Shown in pieces: positions 1 through 9,370 of a DNA stretch of 38,030 bases. Source of the DNA: Nemertoderma westbladi (taxonomy: Eukaryota; Xenacoelomorpha; Nemertodermatida; Nemertodermatidae). The stretch lies in assembly GCA_032718475.1 (NCBI GenBank), contig JAUCBJ010006706.1, positions 1 through 38,030 of the forward strand. The letters are read 5' to 3'. The notes under the pieces were generated by a model. That model was not told the origin of the DNA. It made no database searches and saw only the letters and a program-made list of their open reading frames with translations. A program made the position numbers and the translations under genes. Numbering within the stretch: position 1 is the first letter of the stretch; each line of letters begins with the position of its first letter.

Positions 1-755
1 CAAACCAACCAAAATACTGGTTAACTGGCCCATACTCAATCAACGCAACATACCTAATCTAATATACCTGTGCATACTATTATATTGTTATACTGCTATT
101 TACTGTCGGTTCTTCATAATATGGTTGATGAATTATTATATTGGAATAACGAGAAATAACCCCGAAAACCCAATATTCTTGATATACCGAAGGTAAGAGA
201 GAAAGGTTACATATAACGATTGTGACTTATGTTAAAGTGGTTTGAAGTGAATCTAATGTTATTTGATAGACCCTACATGAGTCGGTCTGTGTTCCTGTTA
301 TATGTGACTAAAATCAGTGAAGATCGGCAGATTAGTGTGCAGCATTGTGCAGCGTTGTGTATGAGCGAGACTGATAACGAAGCATTTCCTAAAGAATGCG
401 CCATATATGTGAATTGTAACTAAGCCATATCGTTGTGAGTAGTTTAAGTCATAACTCTGTTTTTATAGATAGAGCGCCACGTCCTAAAGGAACTGTTAAT
501 ATTCCCCGAAGGTGAATAATATTGTCAGAGATTATATAATACTGTCAGTCGAATAATACATTAGGCTTACATAGCAATAAGATTAAGCCGTCGAACCCAA
601 TCTCCCGGGTATATCCAGCGGGTGAATGATCGCGCACAGATTGGTTTCGACTAGTGTAGTGAATCAAATACTTGTCAGAGGCTAAAAGTGATTTATTATC
701 TAAAAGACATCCTAATTTGGCGGGTTAAACTGCCAAAGGTCTGAAAGCGCGAACA
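1..755. repeat. Left arm of a ~750-bp inverted repeat
   Basis: This segment is the reverse complement of 9371-10111 along its whole length, at roughly 80% identity by eye with small indels. Anchors include AGAGCGCCACGTCCT near 470 against AGGACGTGGCGCTCT near 9650, and TTTACTGTCGGTT near 100 against AACCGACAGTAAA near 10025. The inner boundary is at the shared GCGCGAACA near 750. The outer boundary is not visible because the window starts inside it. The 64-codon frame at 229-423 is not preserved in the other arm, so it is not counted as a gene. It could be the terminal repeat of a large DNA element or an inverted pair of unrelated repeat insertions. Confidence 0.85.
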
Positions 756-759
756 AATG

Positions 760-1097
760 GGGCAATGCACCCACCCCAATGTAGTAAATGGGAGCCAAGC
801 ACCCACCTCAATGTAGTAAATGGGGCCAATAACGCACCCCAATGTAGTAAATGGGGGGCCATGCACCTACACCAATGTAGTAAATGGGGGCCATGCACCC
901 ACACCAATGTAGTAAATGGGGGCCATGCACCCACCCCAATGTAGTAAATGGGGGCCATGCACCCACCCCAATGTAGTAAATGGGGGCCATGCACCCACCC
1001 CAATGTAGTAAATGGGGGCCATGCACCCACCCCAATGTAGTAAATGGGGCAATGCACCCACCCCAATGTAGTAAATGGGGGGCCATGCACCCACCCT
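760..1097. repeat. Minisatellite, ~31-bp unit, about 11 copies
   Basis: The core AATGTAGTAAATGGGG followed by a CCATGCACCCACCCC-like spacer recurs about every 31 bp. Copies differ mainly in G-run length and in C/A changes in the spacer. The long minus-strand frames here are by-products of the repeat. Confidence 0.92.
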
Positions 1098-1098
1098 G

Positions 1099-1194
1099 AA
1101 GTTATTCATAGTTTGCTTTGAAGCTAAACTGAGGTTAGTTATAGTTTGGTTTATAGCTATATTGAGGTTAGTCATAGTTTGGTTTACAGCTAAT
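1099..1194. repeat. First block of the 33-bp minisatellite
   Basis: About three diverged copies of the 33-bp unit that forms the main array at 2489-3090 (core AGCTAAACTGAGGTTAGT). The block is separated from the main array by a SINE and an RTE fragment, so the array was probably continuous before those insertions. Confidence 0.8.
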
Positions 1195-1199
1195 TCGGC

Positions 1200-1480
1200 C
1201 ACTAGGCCAGGGATTACGCACAAAGTCTGACGACTTATTTCCAGTGCGGTCACCCAGAACTTTACTCCCCAGAGGAAACTCTAGTACTCATTTAGCTACC
1301 ACTTAAGGATGCAAGGCAGAGATGCGCCCTGGCTGGTCCCTTTAAAGCATTCGTGCCGAAACGAAAACTGCCCTGGCCCATGTGAGGATCGAACCCACGA
1401 CCTACAGGAGATGTGAATTCAATGCAACCACTACACCAAGGTGGAACCGACCCTGATAAATTATTTATCAGGGTCAATTA
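1200..1480 (-). mobile_element. tRNA-derived SINE
   Basis: Read on the minus strand, the segment begins with a tRNA-like head. It has an A-box-like TGGTGTAGTGG (complement at 1428-1438) and a B box GGTTCGATCC (complement at 1386-1395) within a GTGGG/CTCAC T-arm-like hairpin. A non-tRNA body runs to about 1200. A perfect palindrome, CCCTGATAAAT/ATTTATCAGGG, adjoins the head at 1451-1473. The acceptor stem pairs poorly and a long unrelated body follows, so this is a SINE and not a functional tRNA gene. I cannot name the SINE family. Confidence 0.7.
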
Positions 1481-1515
1481 CTTTACTTTTTACTTTATAG
1501 TTTACAGCTAAACTG

Positions 1516-2488
1516 ATGTTATATTGTGACACAGAAGCACAGGTACTCTCACCTGATGTTGAAACTGAGTTTTTCTCAATCCTGGCTGGCGTACTGCAAG
1601 GTGACACATTAGCACCATTACTATTTGTAATTGTGCTGGATTACGCAATGAGGACGGCCACAAAGGGTGAAGATCTGGGATTCACACTTCAAGAACGCAG
1701 AAGTAGTAGATATCCGGCAACTACAATCACAGACACCGACTTTGCGGATGACATCGCCCTGCTCTCTAATACGCTAGCAGATGCACAGCTTCTACTAAAT
1801 AAAGTGGAGAGGGCTGCTAAGGAGGTTGGATTGCATATAAATGCTACCAAGACCGAATTCATGACGTTTAATGTTGGTGGAAACTTGACAACCATTGACA
1901 ATAATCAACTAAGGAAGGTCGACGACTTCCAGTACCTTGGATCATGGATAGAGAGTAGCAAAAGGGACAAAGAAGTTAGGAAAGCAAAGGCTTGGGTAGC
2001 TCTATCGAAAATGGATACTATCTGGAAATCAGATCTCCCAGGGCACCTGAAGACTAAGTTCTTTCGAGCCACAGTGGAAAGTGTATTTTTATACGGGGGT
2101 GAGACCTGGACACCTACTAAAGCACTTGAACAACGAATTGATGGTTGCTACACAAGACTACTAAGGGCAGTTCTAAACATCAGCTGGAGACAACACATGA
2201 CAAACGCCGAGCTTTATGGTACAATACCACCTGTATCAACCACCCTCCGACAACGCAGATTAAGATACTGTGGGCACTGCTGGCACTGCTAGAGGCGAGG
2301 TCATACCAGATCTACTTATGTGGCAACCAACTCATGGAAAGCCTAGTCGTGTGTATCAATTGAAAGGGATACTGAACTTGGGAGAAACGAAATTGCGACA
2401 ACTATGAAGAATCGGGAAGCCTGGAAGGATCTCATTTCCAATGTCCGAGTTCGCTCGACCTAGTAGTAGTAGTAGTAGTAGTAGTAGT
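1516..2488 (+). mobile_element. 5'-truncated RTE/RTEX-type LINE (copy A), reverse transcriptase C-terminal half
   Basis: The 258-codon frame 1516-2292 encodes the C-terminal half of a non-LTR reverse transcriptase. Visible motifs are GVLQGDTLAPLLF, the catalytic FADD box in TDFADDIALL, KTEFM, YLGSWI and the C-terminal RRLRYCGHC. The stop at 2290 and at least one further frameshift break the last part; homologous residues (for example PDLLMWQPTHGK) continue in neighbouring frames to about 2455. The element ends in a (TAG)n tail at 2459-2488, the short microsatellite tail typical of RTE elements. Its 5' end is truncated, so endonuclease and the first half of RT are missing. Both flanks carry the 33-bp minisatellite unit, so it inserted into that array. 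It is a different subfamily from the copies at 14.4 and 27 kb. It is dead. Confidence 0.88.
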
Positions 2489-3090
2489 ACAGCTAAACTG
2501 AGGTTAGTCATAGTTTGGTTTACAGCTAAACTGAGGTTAGTCATAGTTTGGTTTACAGCTAAACTGTGTTTAGTCATAGTTTGGTTTACAGCTAAACTGA
2601 GGTTAGTCATAGTTTGGTTTACAGCTAAACTGTGTTTAGTCATTGTTTGGTTTACAGCTAAACTGTGTTTAGTCATAGTTTGGTTTACAGCTAAACTGTG
2701 TTTAGTCATAGTTTGGTTTACAGCTAAACTGAGGTTAGTCATAGTTTGGTTTACAGCTAAACTGTGTTTAGTCATAGTTTGGTTTACAGCTAAATTGAGG
2801 TTAGTCATAGTTTGGTTTACAGCTAAATTGAGGTTAGTCATAGTTTGGTTTACAGCTAAACTGAGGTTAGTCATAGTTTACAGCTGAACTGAGGTTAGTC
2901 ATAGTTTGGTTTACAGCTAAACTGAGGGTAGTTATAGTTTGGTTTACAGCTAAATTGAGGTTAGTCATAGTTTGGTTTACAGCTAAACTGAGGGTAGTTA
3001 TAGTTTGGTTTACAGCTAAACTGAGGTTAGTCATAGTTTACAGCTAAACTGAGGTTAGTCATAGTTTGGTTTACAGCTAAACTGAGGTTA
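2489..3090. repeat. Minisatellite, 33-bp unit, about 18 copies
   Basis: The unit ACAGCTAAACTGAGGTTA plus GTCATAGTTTGGTTT is repeated head to tail. A GAGG/GTGT variant position alternates along the array, and two shortened units lie near 2873 and 3033. Because 33 is divisible by 3, both strands stay open and give spurious repetitive frames. Confidence 0.93.
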
Positions 3091-3460
3091 ACCACGCATC
3101 CACGCATCCTAAACTCATTCACATACGGTAATTTATGTAACTCATATACACACAGTAATTTATTCGACCTGCAAGCCACAGTAACAATATGTATAAGGTA
3201 CTGTATATGAGTTTAACTACCACATGGTGTAAGCCTATTTTATACTGAGTGAGGGCCAATTACTAAAACACAAACTAGAGTATGTCTGGTTATTGCAGTT
3301 CATACATGCTTCCGCTCTTCAATCTCGGTATTGAAAAATATTTGAAACAATGGTAGATTTTGTAAATTTAACCATCAAACACAATCTTAAATGTTGTAAA
3401 TGTTTATAAATTTTGTAAGTTATTGTCTTTGTGAAATAAGTAAAGTTTTAATTATTACAA
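3091..3460. other. No gene seen
   Basis: AT-rich sequence between the minisatellite and the MITE. I see no supportable coding, RNA or repeat feature. Confidence 0.5.
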
Positions 3461-3884
3461 TGTAATCTGGAGTGGATCGGATAGAGATGAAAGATATTTT
3501 AACTAGTGACCCACTGAGAGAAACAATTAATAATAATAATAAATTTTTCCAGCAATATTTCGGCCACAGGCCTTTTACTAGCTGTAGGGTAAATGGTTTA
3601 CAACATAAATTATTGCATTACAGCAAAAGTACAAAACAATAGGTACAGTAGTAGGCCTACTACTGCTGACAGCGGTACCGGTGGTAGTCTAGACATAATG
3701 GGGGGGGGGGGGGGGGGGGGGGCACTTTACATACTGAAGGCCTATATTAATTATGAACTCTATAGCAACAATAAACTGACCATAACTACTCAACATGGGA
3801 TCTTATTATTATTTATTAATTGTTTCTCTCAGTGGGTCACTAGTTAAAAGATCTTTCAACTCTATCCGATCCACTCGATTACTT
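3461..3884. mobile_element. MITE-like element with ~80-bp terminal inverted repeats
   Basis: The left end (GAGTGGATCGGATAGAG, then AACTAGTGACCCACTGAGAG and a TAATAAT run) is matched in inverse orientation by 3810-3884, nearly without mismatch. The interior is about 260 bp, has no coding capacity, and contains a run of about 21 G at 3702-3722. The structure fits a non-autonomous DNA transposon. Exact ends and target-site duplication are uncertain because GTAATC at both ends may belong to the inverted repeat. Confidence 0.75.
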
Positions 3885-4053
3885 GACCAGTGGACCAGGG
3901 TGCGATCTACATTTCTGAATTATTACAATGAAAATGAAGGCTATTAAAAAATCGTTATTCTGTAGCAACCCCTTATCTTCTTATTTAACCATGCACTCAA
4001 TTTGAAAAACCATATGTATTCCTATTTTCCCACAAATGTACTTATGTAGAAGT
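3885..4053. other. Region directly upstream of the GCHFR gene
   Basis: No TATA box or other core promoter element stands out. The transcription start of the following gene must lie here or in the tandem repeat just downstream. Confidence 0.4.
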
Positions 4054-4169
4054 ATGCCTTATGTATTTATCGAGACACTAATCTAGCGGTAATGCCTTAT
4101 GTGTTTATCGAGACACTAATTTAGAGGTAATGCCTTATGTATTTATCGAGACACTAATTTAGCGGTATA
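4054..4169 (+). promoter_or_regulatory. Three tandem copies of the GCHFR start region, each a 10-codon uORF
   Basis: Units start at 4054, 4092 and 4130 (38, 38 and 40 bp apart), and the real gene start at 4170 is the fourth copy. Each upstream copy begins ATGCCTTATGTRTTTATC, the same bases that open the GCHFR reading frame. It then continues GAGACACTAAT to an in-frame TAG and encodes MPYVFIETLI. The first six residues equal those of the real protein. If transcription begins upstream of 4054, all three are upstream ORFs that scanning ribosomes would meet first. If it begins inside the array, fewer are present. Confidence 0.85.
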
Positions 4170-7100
4170 ATGCCTTATGTGTTTATCAGTGTAAAAGTAA
4201 GCCTGGATTATGGACCAACTTATTGCGGCGACCAACATTCTGATACTGAGTTGATGGCCAGTCTGGGTGCCACTTTAGAGCAACCGATGGGAAATAGCCA
4301 TCCACATTATAGAAGGTAGGTCGCCACGCCAATAAACTATAATATTTTATTCAAAAATTGTGGGGCGAGCCACGAAGTGAGCGAAGCCTTAGCATATGGG
4401 AACCATTAACTAGTTGTCTGTCGTCGTCGTCTGTCGTCGTCGTCGTCGTAAATTTTTGATCGCTAATACTCGGTTATTCCTTGATGAAATTAAACGAAAC
4501 TTGGTACGTATGTATCCGGCACAAGTTTAGAAATAATCTCAAGTTTGGTCAAAAACGAACGAACGCAACGAGTTTAGAGTGGATACGAGTATCCATCTGT
4601 CACAAATCAGCAGTTACGCTCACAGTTTCGAGACTTTGCACATTTATAAAGGTCGTTAGTCTCCGTTTAGATAAATTATTTTAAGATAAAACAGGACGAG
4701 CGCAACGAGGCTAATGAAGGGGAAGAGTATTGTAAAACTATAAATTTCATACTTAACTTAAATAGCCCTATAGTTAGAAGGTTTACAAATGACAGTTAAA
4801 GTGTGTCAGGGCAAACTGAAATGGATCTCTATATTTACAACTAGCATCGCCATCACTCATATACATTTTAGGAAAGACGGTTTTCGTATTTCTAATAGAG
4901 ATTAGTATAATGTACTTTCTAATATAGGCTCTCGTGCTGCGCGAAGGCCCCACGAACGTGTAACTAACTGTATTTATTACTGTGTAAGGAAATAATACAT
5001 TTTTTATCATTATTTATATGTTTGTGGATTTGTCTGTGTGGATTTGCCCAATAATCAAGTAGTACAAAGCTTTCGTAACAATGTGAGATGGTAATCGTTG
5101 CCGGAAAGGAAAAGAAAGTGAGATGGTAATCGTTGCCGGAAAGGAAAAGAAAGTGAGATGCATTAATTTATGCCAAAATAAATGATTTTCAAAAATTATT
5201 GTTGCTTTTTACTGCAGCCTCAGAGAGGCGATCTTTAGCCTTAAGCAGGTGGACAACAAAAGTTGGTACATGTCATATACGTTTGGGTATGTCATCAACT
5301 ACAGGTTGTAATATCTTAGATACCGTTTTACTGCAGTTATATATCATGGTACAGTTGTAGAAGGCATGGGAACAATAATACGTAATGGGTTATTCGGTTT
5401 ATGTACCTTACATAAACCGTATGGTAGCCTTAGTAATGATATCCTTATCTAATAATCCTGATAAAACTGAAGTTAATTTGGAGTGAATTGTTCTAGAAGG
5501 GTTGAAATTTTTTCGAGTTTCTAAATATACAGTACTGTCATTGAAATGTTCTAACATTTTATTGTGATATTCAGATTTATATATAACTACTGTTTTGGAA
5601 CCTTTATCGGCCGGTATTAAAATAGCATCATTCAAAATAAGCTTTTCTTTTAATCTAAGCAAAGATTGACGGTGAAGAAGTGGCAAATTACTATGAGTAG
5701 AGTTTAGTTTACGTTTTAACACGTTAACTACCATGTTAATTGTTCCTTTCTGCTTTAGTGGTGCAAAGTTAAAAGCTCGTTGTATCCCACATACGATGTC
5801 ACCTACCGGCAGTTTCTTGGGAGTTGTCACAAACTTCGGGCCGAGAGCGAGCAGATCCTTATCTAGGTCGCTGAATTCAATAGTAGTTAGGTTAATAATA
5901 AGAGAATCTCTGAAATCAGAAAATGGCCAAAGTTTAAATGTCTGCGCTGAACTCTCTCGTAAACCATCTAGTTTTTTAATCTGGTTCTGTTGTACTTTCA
6001 TGTATTCCACATTGAATGCTGATTTATAAAGAGTCAGGGCTATATCATTATCCGCGGGGGTGAGAATGCGACCGAGTTCCATAATTAATTTCCATTAAAA
6101 GACAGGCTTGAAAATGCTGTTTTTACCCTAATCAACTTAATTAACTAATTAACTGCTATTATCTTAGCTTCTCGAAGGCCACACGCAAATTCAACTTGGA
6201 AAATTTCTAAACTTTTGCTACAGTAGACTACATGACGTGTACCAAGTTTGGATAGATTTCATCGATATTTGGCTGAGTTATTAACGTTTAAAATTTAACA
6301 CGACAGAACAACAGAATGACAGAACAGACGTTAGTGGTACCTGTATGCTAAGCTCGCTTACTTTCGTCGCTCGCCCCACAACAGACACACCGATTGAGTT
6401 AGTGGTACCTGTATGCTAAGCTCGCTTACTTTCGTCGCTCGCCCCACAACAGACACACCGATTGAGTTAGTGGTACCTGTATGCTAAGCTCGCTTACTTT
6501 CGTCGCTCGCCCCACAACAGACACACCGATTGAGTTAGTGGTACCTGTATGCTAAGCTCGCTTACTTTCGTCGCTCGCCCCACAACAGACACACCGATTG
6601 AGTTAGTGGTACCTGTATGCTAAGCTCGCTTACTTTCGTCGCTCGCCCCACAACAGACACACCGATTGAGTTAGTGGTACCTGTATGCTAAGCTCGCTTA
6701 CTTTCGTCGCTCGCCCCACAACAGACACACCGATTGAGTTAGTGGTACCTGTATGCTAAGCTCGCTTACTTTCGTCGCTCGCCCCACAACAGAGACACCG
6801 ATTGAGTTAGTGGTACCTGTATGCTAAGCTCGCTTACTTTCGTCGCTCGCCCCACAACAGACACACCGATTGACTTAGTGGTACCTGTATGCTAAGCTCG
6901 CTTACTTTCGTCGCTCGCCCCACATACTTTTACAGTCCAGTGCCGGTCATTACTAAAATTAAATTTTTTTACAATACCCAGTATTTCGGAGCGAGCTACA
7001 GTATTACGTGGACTACCCAGAATGAAAGTGAAATTTCAGAAAAATTTACAAAATTCTCAATAAAACTCATATATTTTTGTAGTTTGTTAGAAGCGCTTTC

Positions 7101-7402
7101 ATGTGTTGACAAGGATTTTCACCATCGAGGGATTTTTCACCACGAACCTAGAATATATATATAATATCTAGTCTAATGTATACAGTTTAGGCCTACAGTA
7201 CCTTTATTATAAAATAAAATAAATTAATTAAAACAAAATGGAAATATAATTGTTTTTCTTCAATTTTAATTTCAGCAACTTGACCCCTCGAGAAGTTTTG
7301 AATATTCTTGAAGAGAACGGATACGATATGACGACTTGCTGTGGTTTGGGGAACACATGTGTTTGGACATTATATAAACCGAAGCCGAAGACATCAATGT
7401 AA
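4170..7402 (+). CDS. GCHFR: GTP cyclohydrolase I feedback regulatory protein (two exons)
   Basis: Exons are 4170-4315 and 7276-7402. The donor is AG|GTAGGT, the acceptor TTAATTTCAG|C, and the intron is phase 2 (2,960 bp). The spliced product is 90 residues; mammalian GFRP is 84. It aligns without a gap to the family from residue 1: MPY start, IS at 6-7, GPT at 15-17, GD at 20-21, SD at 24-25, ELM at 27-29, LGA at 32-34, GN at 41-42, then PREVL at 53-57 and CVWTLYK near the end. A short KPKPKTSM tail extends the C terminus. In the family this pentameric protein binds GTP cyclohydrolase I, mediating feedback inhibition by tetrahydrobiopterin and activation by phenylalanine. The intron holds Penelope-like sequence and a 68-bp tandem array. 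The start codon lies in the fourth copy of a tandem repeat whose earlier copies are uORFs. No frame break is seen; expression is unproven. Confidence 0.9.
4343..4640 (+). mobile_element. Penelope-like element terminal module, inverted relative to the element body
   Basis: Beginning 27 bp after the GCHFR donor, this segment shares an ordered set of blocks with the minus strand of 6160-6374. These are GTGGGGCGAGC, ACGAA, AGCGA, TTAGCATA, GGNACCA, a CTGTC-rich stretch, TTGATGAAAT/TCGATGAAAT, AACTTGGTAC and AGTTTAGAAAT. In the 6-kb copy these blocks lie upstream of a Penelope-like ORF, so I read both as terminal modules of the same family, here in the opposite orientation. It contains a CGTCGT microsatellite at 4420-4449. 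Confidence 0.65.
4641..5082. other. GCHFR intron sequence, no feature seen
   Basis: AT-rich intronic DNA. A GAGCGCAACGAGG stretch near 4698 may be the tail of the terminal module at 4343. Nothing else is supportable. Confidence 0.4.
5083..5160. repeat. 35-bp tandem duplication
   Basis: Two perfect 35-bp copies beginning GTGAGATGGTAATCG start at 5083 and 5118; a truncated third begins at 5153. Perfect identity suggests a recent duplication inside the GCHFR intron. Confidence 0.9.
5161..5394. other. GCHFR intron sequence, no feature seen
   Basis: Sequence downstream (minus-strand sense) of the truncated Penelope-like ORF. I looked for continuation of the reverse transcriptase here in all minus frames and found none. 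Confidence 0.45.
5408..6082 (-). mobile_element. Penelope-like element ORF, N-terminal fragment
   Basis: A 224-codon minus-strand frame. It shows the N-terminal signature of Penelope-like elements: a segment ending LLALGPKFVTTP (near residues 78-89), an arginine/lysine-rich helical stretch, then the AILIPADKGSKTVVIYKSEY block (near 153-172) and a D-S-T-V-Y motif. In the family this precedes the reverse transcriptase and a GIY-YIG endonuclease; both are absent. The frame stops at 5408 inside a perfect 11-bp-arm palindrome (5395-5419), so the body was lost at that point. It sits antisense in the GCHFR intron, with a terminal module upstream of it at 6160-6374. It cannot be autonomous. I infer Penelope/Poseidon-type from motif layout alone. 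Confidence 0.78.
6160..6330 (-). mobile_element. Penelope-like 5' terminal module
   Basis: In minus-strand sense this is the leader of the Penelope-like ORF and matches the + strand of 4343-4640 block for block. It runs directly into the 68-bp tandem array, whose unit is the outermost part of the module. Confidence 0.6.
6331..6924. repeat. 68-bp tandem array, about 8.7 copies, derived from the Penelope-like terminus
   Basis: Units start at 6331, 6399, 6467, 6535, 6603, 6671, 6739, 6807 and 6875; the last diverges after about 50 bp. Copies are almost identical; I see only an ACAGAGAC change near 6793 and a GATTGACTT change near 6868. In minus sense each unit contains GTGGGGCGAGC and TTAGCATACAGGTACC, the same blocks as the terminal modules. 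Confidence 0.95.
6925..7275. other. 3' end of the GCHFR intron
   Basis: AT-rich intronic sequence ending in a good branch and polypyrimidine context, TTTTTCTTCAATTTTAATTT, before the CAG acceptor. No other feature. Confidence 0.6.
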
Positions 7403-7830
7403 AACAAACAAACTACAGTAGGCCTAAATGTATCGATGAGACAAACTCAAGCATATCGAGTATCGCGTCGACTGTAATGTAGTGTACCCCTTGAATAATT
7501 ATTAACTACATACAGTATGTGGGGCTATAGTGACAAAGTAAGTGAGCTTAGGCTACCGGTAGGGAGATTTTTCAACAGTTTCAGCCTTTCGGTGGTCTGT
7601 CTGTGGTAAAAGGTTTACTAATGAAATGTATGGCTGAAACCAGCGTGATACGGTAATATTAAGTATAATAACGACAGTTATTTAGGGGTCTGGCTGGTTT
7701 AAAACGCTAAAAGGTTTTACAGTAAAACGTTATCATATTCATTAGTACAGTATAAATTTCGGGTACTACGAGAAATAAAAGAAAATAAAATAATTCGGTG
7801 TAGCAGGAGTGGATGGGGGGGGGGGGGGGG
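7403..7830 (+). promoter_or_regulatory. GCHFR 3' UTR with two AATAAA signals
   Basis: Two canonical AATAAA hexamers lie at 7774-7779 and 7784-7789, about 370 bp after the stop codon, which gives a reasonable 3' UTR. A run of about 15 G follows near 7815-7830, where the minus-strand LINE fragment ends. Confidence 0.6.
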
Positions 7831-7831
7831 A

Positions 7832-9110
7832 CAGTTATATTAGAGATTCAAGATATTTATTTTTTAGCAGAATAACAAGTGACTTTTTGGACTTTGCATT
7901 TTTAATTTCGAGTGGTAATTCATTCCAAATTTTTGGGCCTGTAAATTTTAAAGACTGTTGGGATATTTGGAGTCGATCACGCGGAATGAAAAAAACTTTT
8001 TGCGGAAGCTGAACGAGTAGAATATTTGTGAACTTTTATATAATATTTAATAAATATTTATGATATTGATTTAAATAATTTTGTAAGATTGTAAGTTTTT
8101 TACAATTTTTTATGTCAAACATGAATTTCGCTACTTCCAGTTCAAATTGTTTTTCAAGTGGTAAAATTTTCAAGGATGTAAAAATGGGAGCCGCATGAGA
8201 TTGAAAGTGACTAAATGTAATTGCTTTAATAATTTTATTAATTGCTATTTTATTTTATTAGTATAGGAATTGTAGCTGTTGCCCCATAGAACTGGTCCGT
8301 ATAGTAGGCCTACTGTATGTGGGTGGACAAGTGCAAAATATAAAGTTCTTAGTAATGAAAGTGTGAGAATGTGACGTAATTGATAAAATATGCCAGTCAA
8401 TTTAGATATTTTAGATAAAAATGTAGCGGCAGTGAATCTTCCATTTTTACATTATGATCTATTTAGACTCCTATAAATTTTGTAGATGGAGTTTTAGTTA
8501 TAGGATTTGAGCGCAGGTTAACTGTAGGAATTGTAGTTTGGTTGCGGTTGTCAAAAATAATATATTCAGTGTTTTTTAAGTTCAAAGTGAGTTTATTGTC
8601 AGTAAGCCAGTCGTAAAGTTTTTCCAATTCTATATTTACAGTTGAGATAAAGTGAGTTAATATTTTTGTCACAGTGGATTAAGGTGGTGTCATCCGCAAA
8701 AAGAGTGGCCAGTAATTTAGTACAGTTTGGTAAATCATTAATAAAAATCATAAAACTTAAAATTCCACATTGAGGGGTTCCACAAGGTGTAGGGATGGAA
8801 TCAGATGTTATGTCGTTTATGTCCTGTACTACTTGGGATCGGTTGTCAAGGAAACTGCTAAGTAAAGAGAGTGGTAGGCCGCATATACAGTACCGTAACA
8901 TTCTAATTTTTTCAGTAGTAGGCCTATGGAGTGGTCTATAGTATCGAATGCTTTCTTGAGGTCTACTGAAACAAGACATGCGGAGCTCTGGTTATCAAGG
9001 GTTTCCTGTATTTTTTTTCTGTAACTGTTTGCATATGTAGTGGTGATCTTTTTTCGAAAGCCGTGTGGTGTGATCCGGTATTTATATTGTTGTTAAGGAT
9101 TCATCACGCC
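7832..9110 (-). mobile_element. Decayed CR1/L2-type (jockey superfamily) LINE, reverse transcriptase part
   Basis: Read on the minus strand from about 9110, fragments in several frames give the ordered RT motifs of a CR1-like LINE. They are GFRKK, VDLKKAFDTIDHS, PLSLLSSFLDNRSQVV, CGTPQ then FINDLPNC, the catalytic FADDTTL, LYDWLTDNKLTLN with KNTEYIIF, and the C-terminal block RDRLQISQQSLKFTGPKIWN. Frameshifts and stops separate these pieces, for example after FADDTTL and within the thumb region. No endonuclease is present, so the copy is 5'-truncated. The clade is inferred from the motif style. Confidence 0.82.
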
Positions 9111-9370
9111 ATCATCGTGGCAAGTTACAAGGCGGCTTAAAGTTCTAAAGCCTGATTTTTCCCGTTACAAAAACCCATAGCTTTTTATCTAGGCTATACG
9201 CTAGCAATTATAATTTAAAGCGGTTTTATAATAACAATAATAATAATATTAATAATATATTTATATTTATATCGCGCCTTTTCTATGAACTTTAAACAAG
9301 GCGGCAGAAGTAAAAAGCAGATTTCCTGGTATGTACATAATAAAACAATATTCTAGAAATACTTAACCGA
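9111..9370. other. No gene seen
   Basis: AT-rich stretch with an (AAT)n-like run near 9230-9270, between the LINE fragment and the right inverted-repeat arm. Confidence 0.4.

Noticed and set aside
229-423. 64-codon frame in the left inverted-repeat arm
   Set aside because: The homologous right arm has indels and stops through the same stretch, so coding is not conserved.
725-1253. Repetitive minus-strand frames of 92-128 codons
   Set aside because: Produced by the 31-bp minisatellite; three overlapping frames are equally open and none has a domain.
1378-1448. Functional tRNA gene on the minus strand
   Set aside because: A and B boxes are present but the acceptor stem pairs poorly and an unrelated body follows; it is a SINE head.
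2356-2887. Opposing 148- and 172-codon repeat-protein frames
   Set aside because: The 33-bp minisatellite keeps both strands open by period alone, and one frame starts in the RTE tail.
4480-4510. Possible hammerhead ribozyme core (TTGATGA ... CGAAAC) in the Penelope terminal module
   Set aside because: The first core base is wrong, I find no credible stem II or III, and the homologous module at 6.2 kb does not keep the GAAAC part.
6331-6924. Nearly identical 68-bp repeats suggesting a CRISPR array
   Set aside because: Units are contiguous with no unique spacers, the DNA is eukaryotic, and the unit derives from a Penelope-like terminus.
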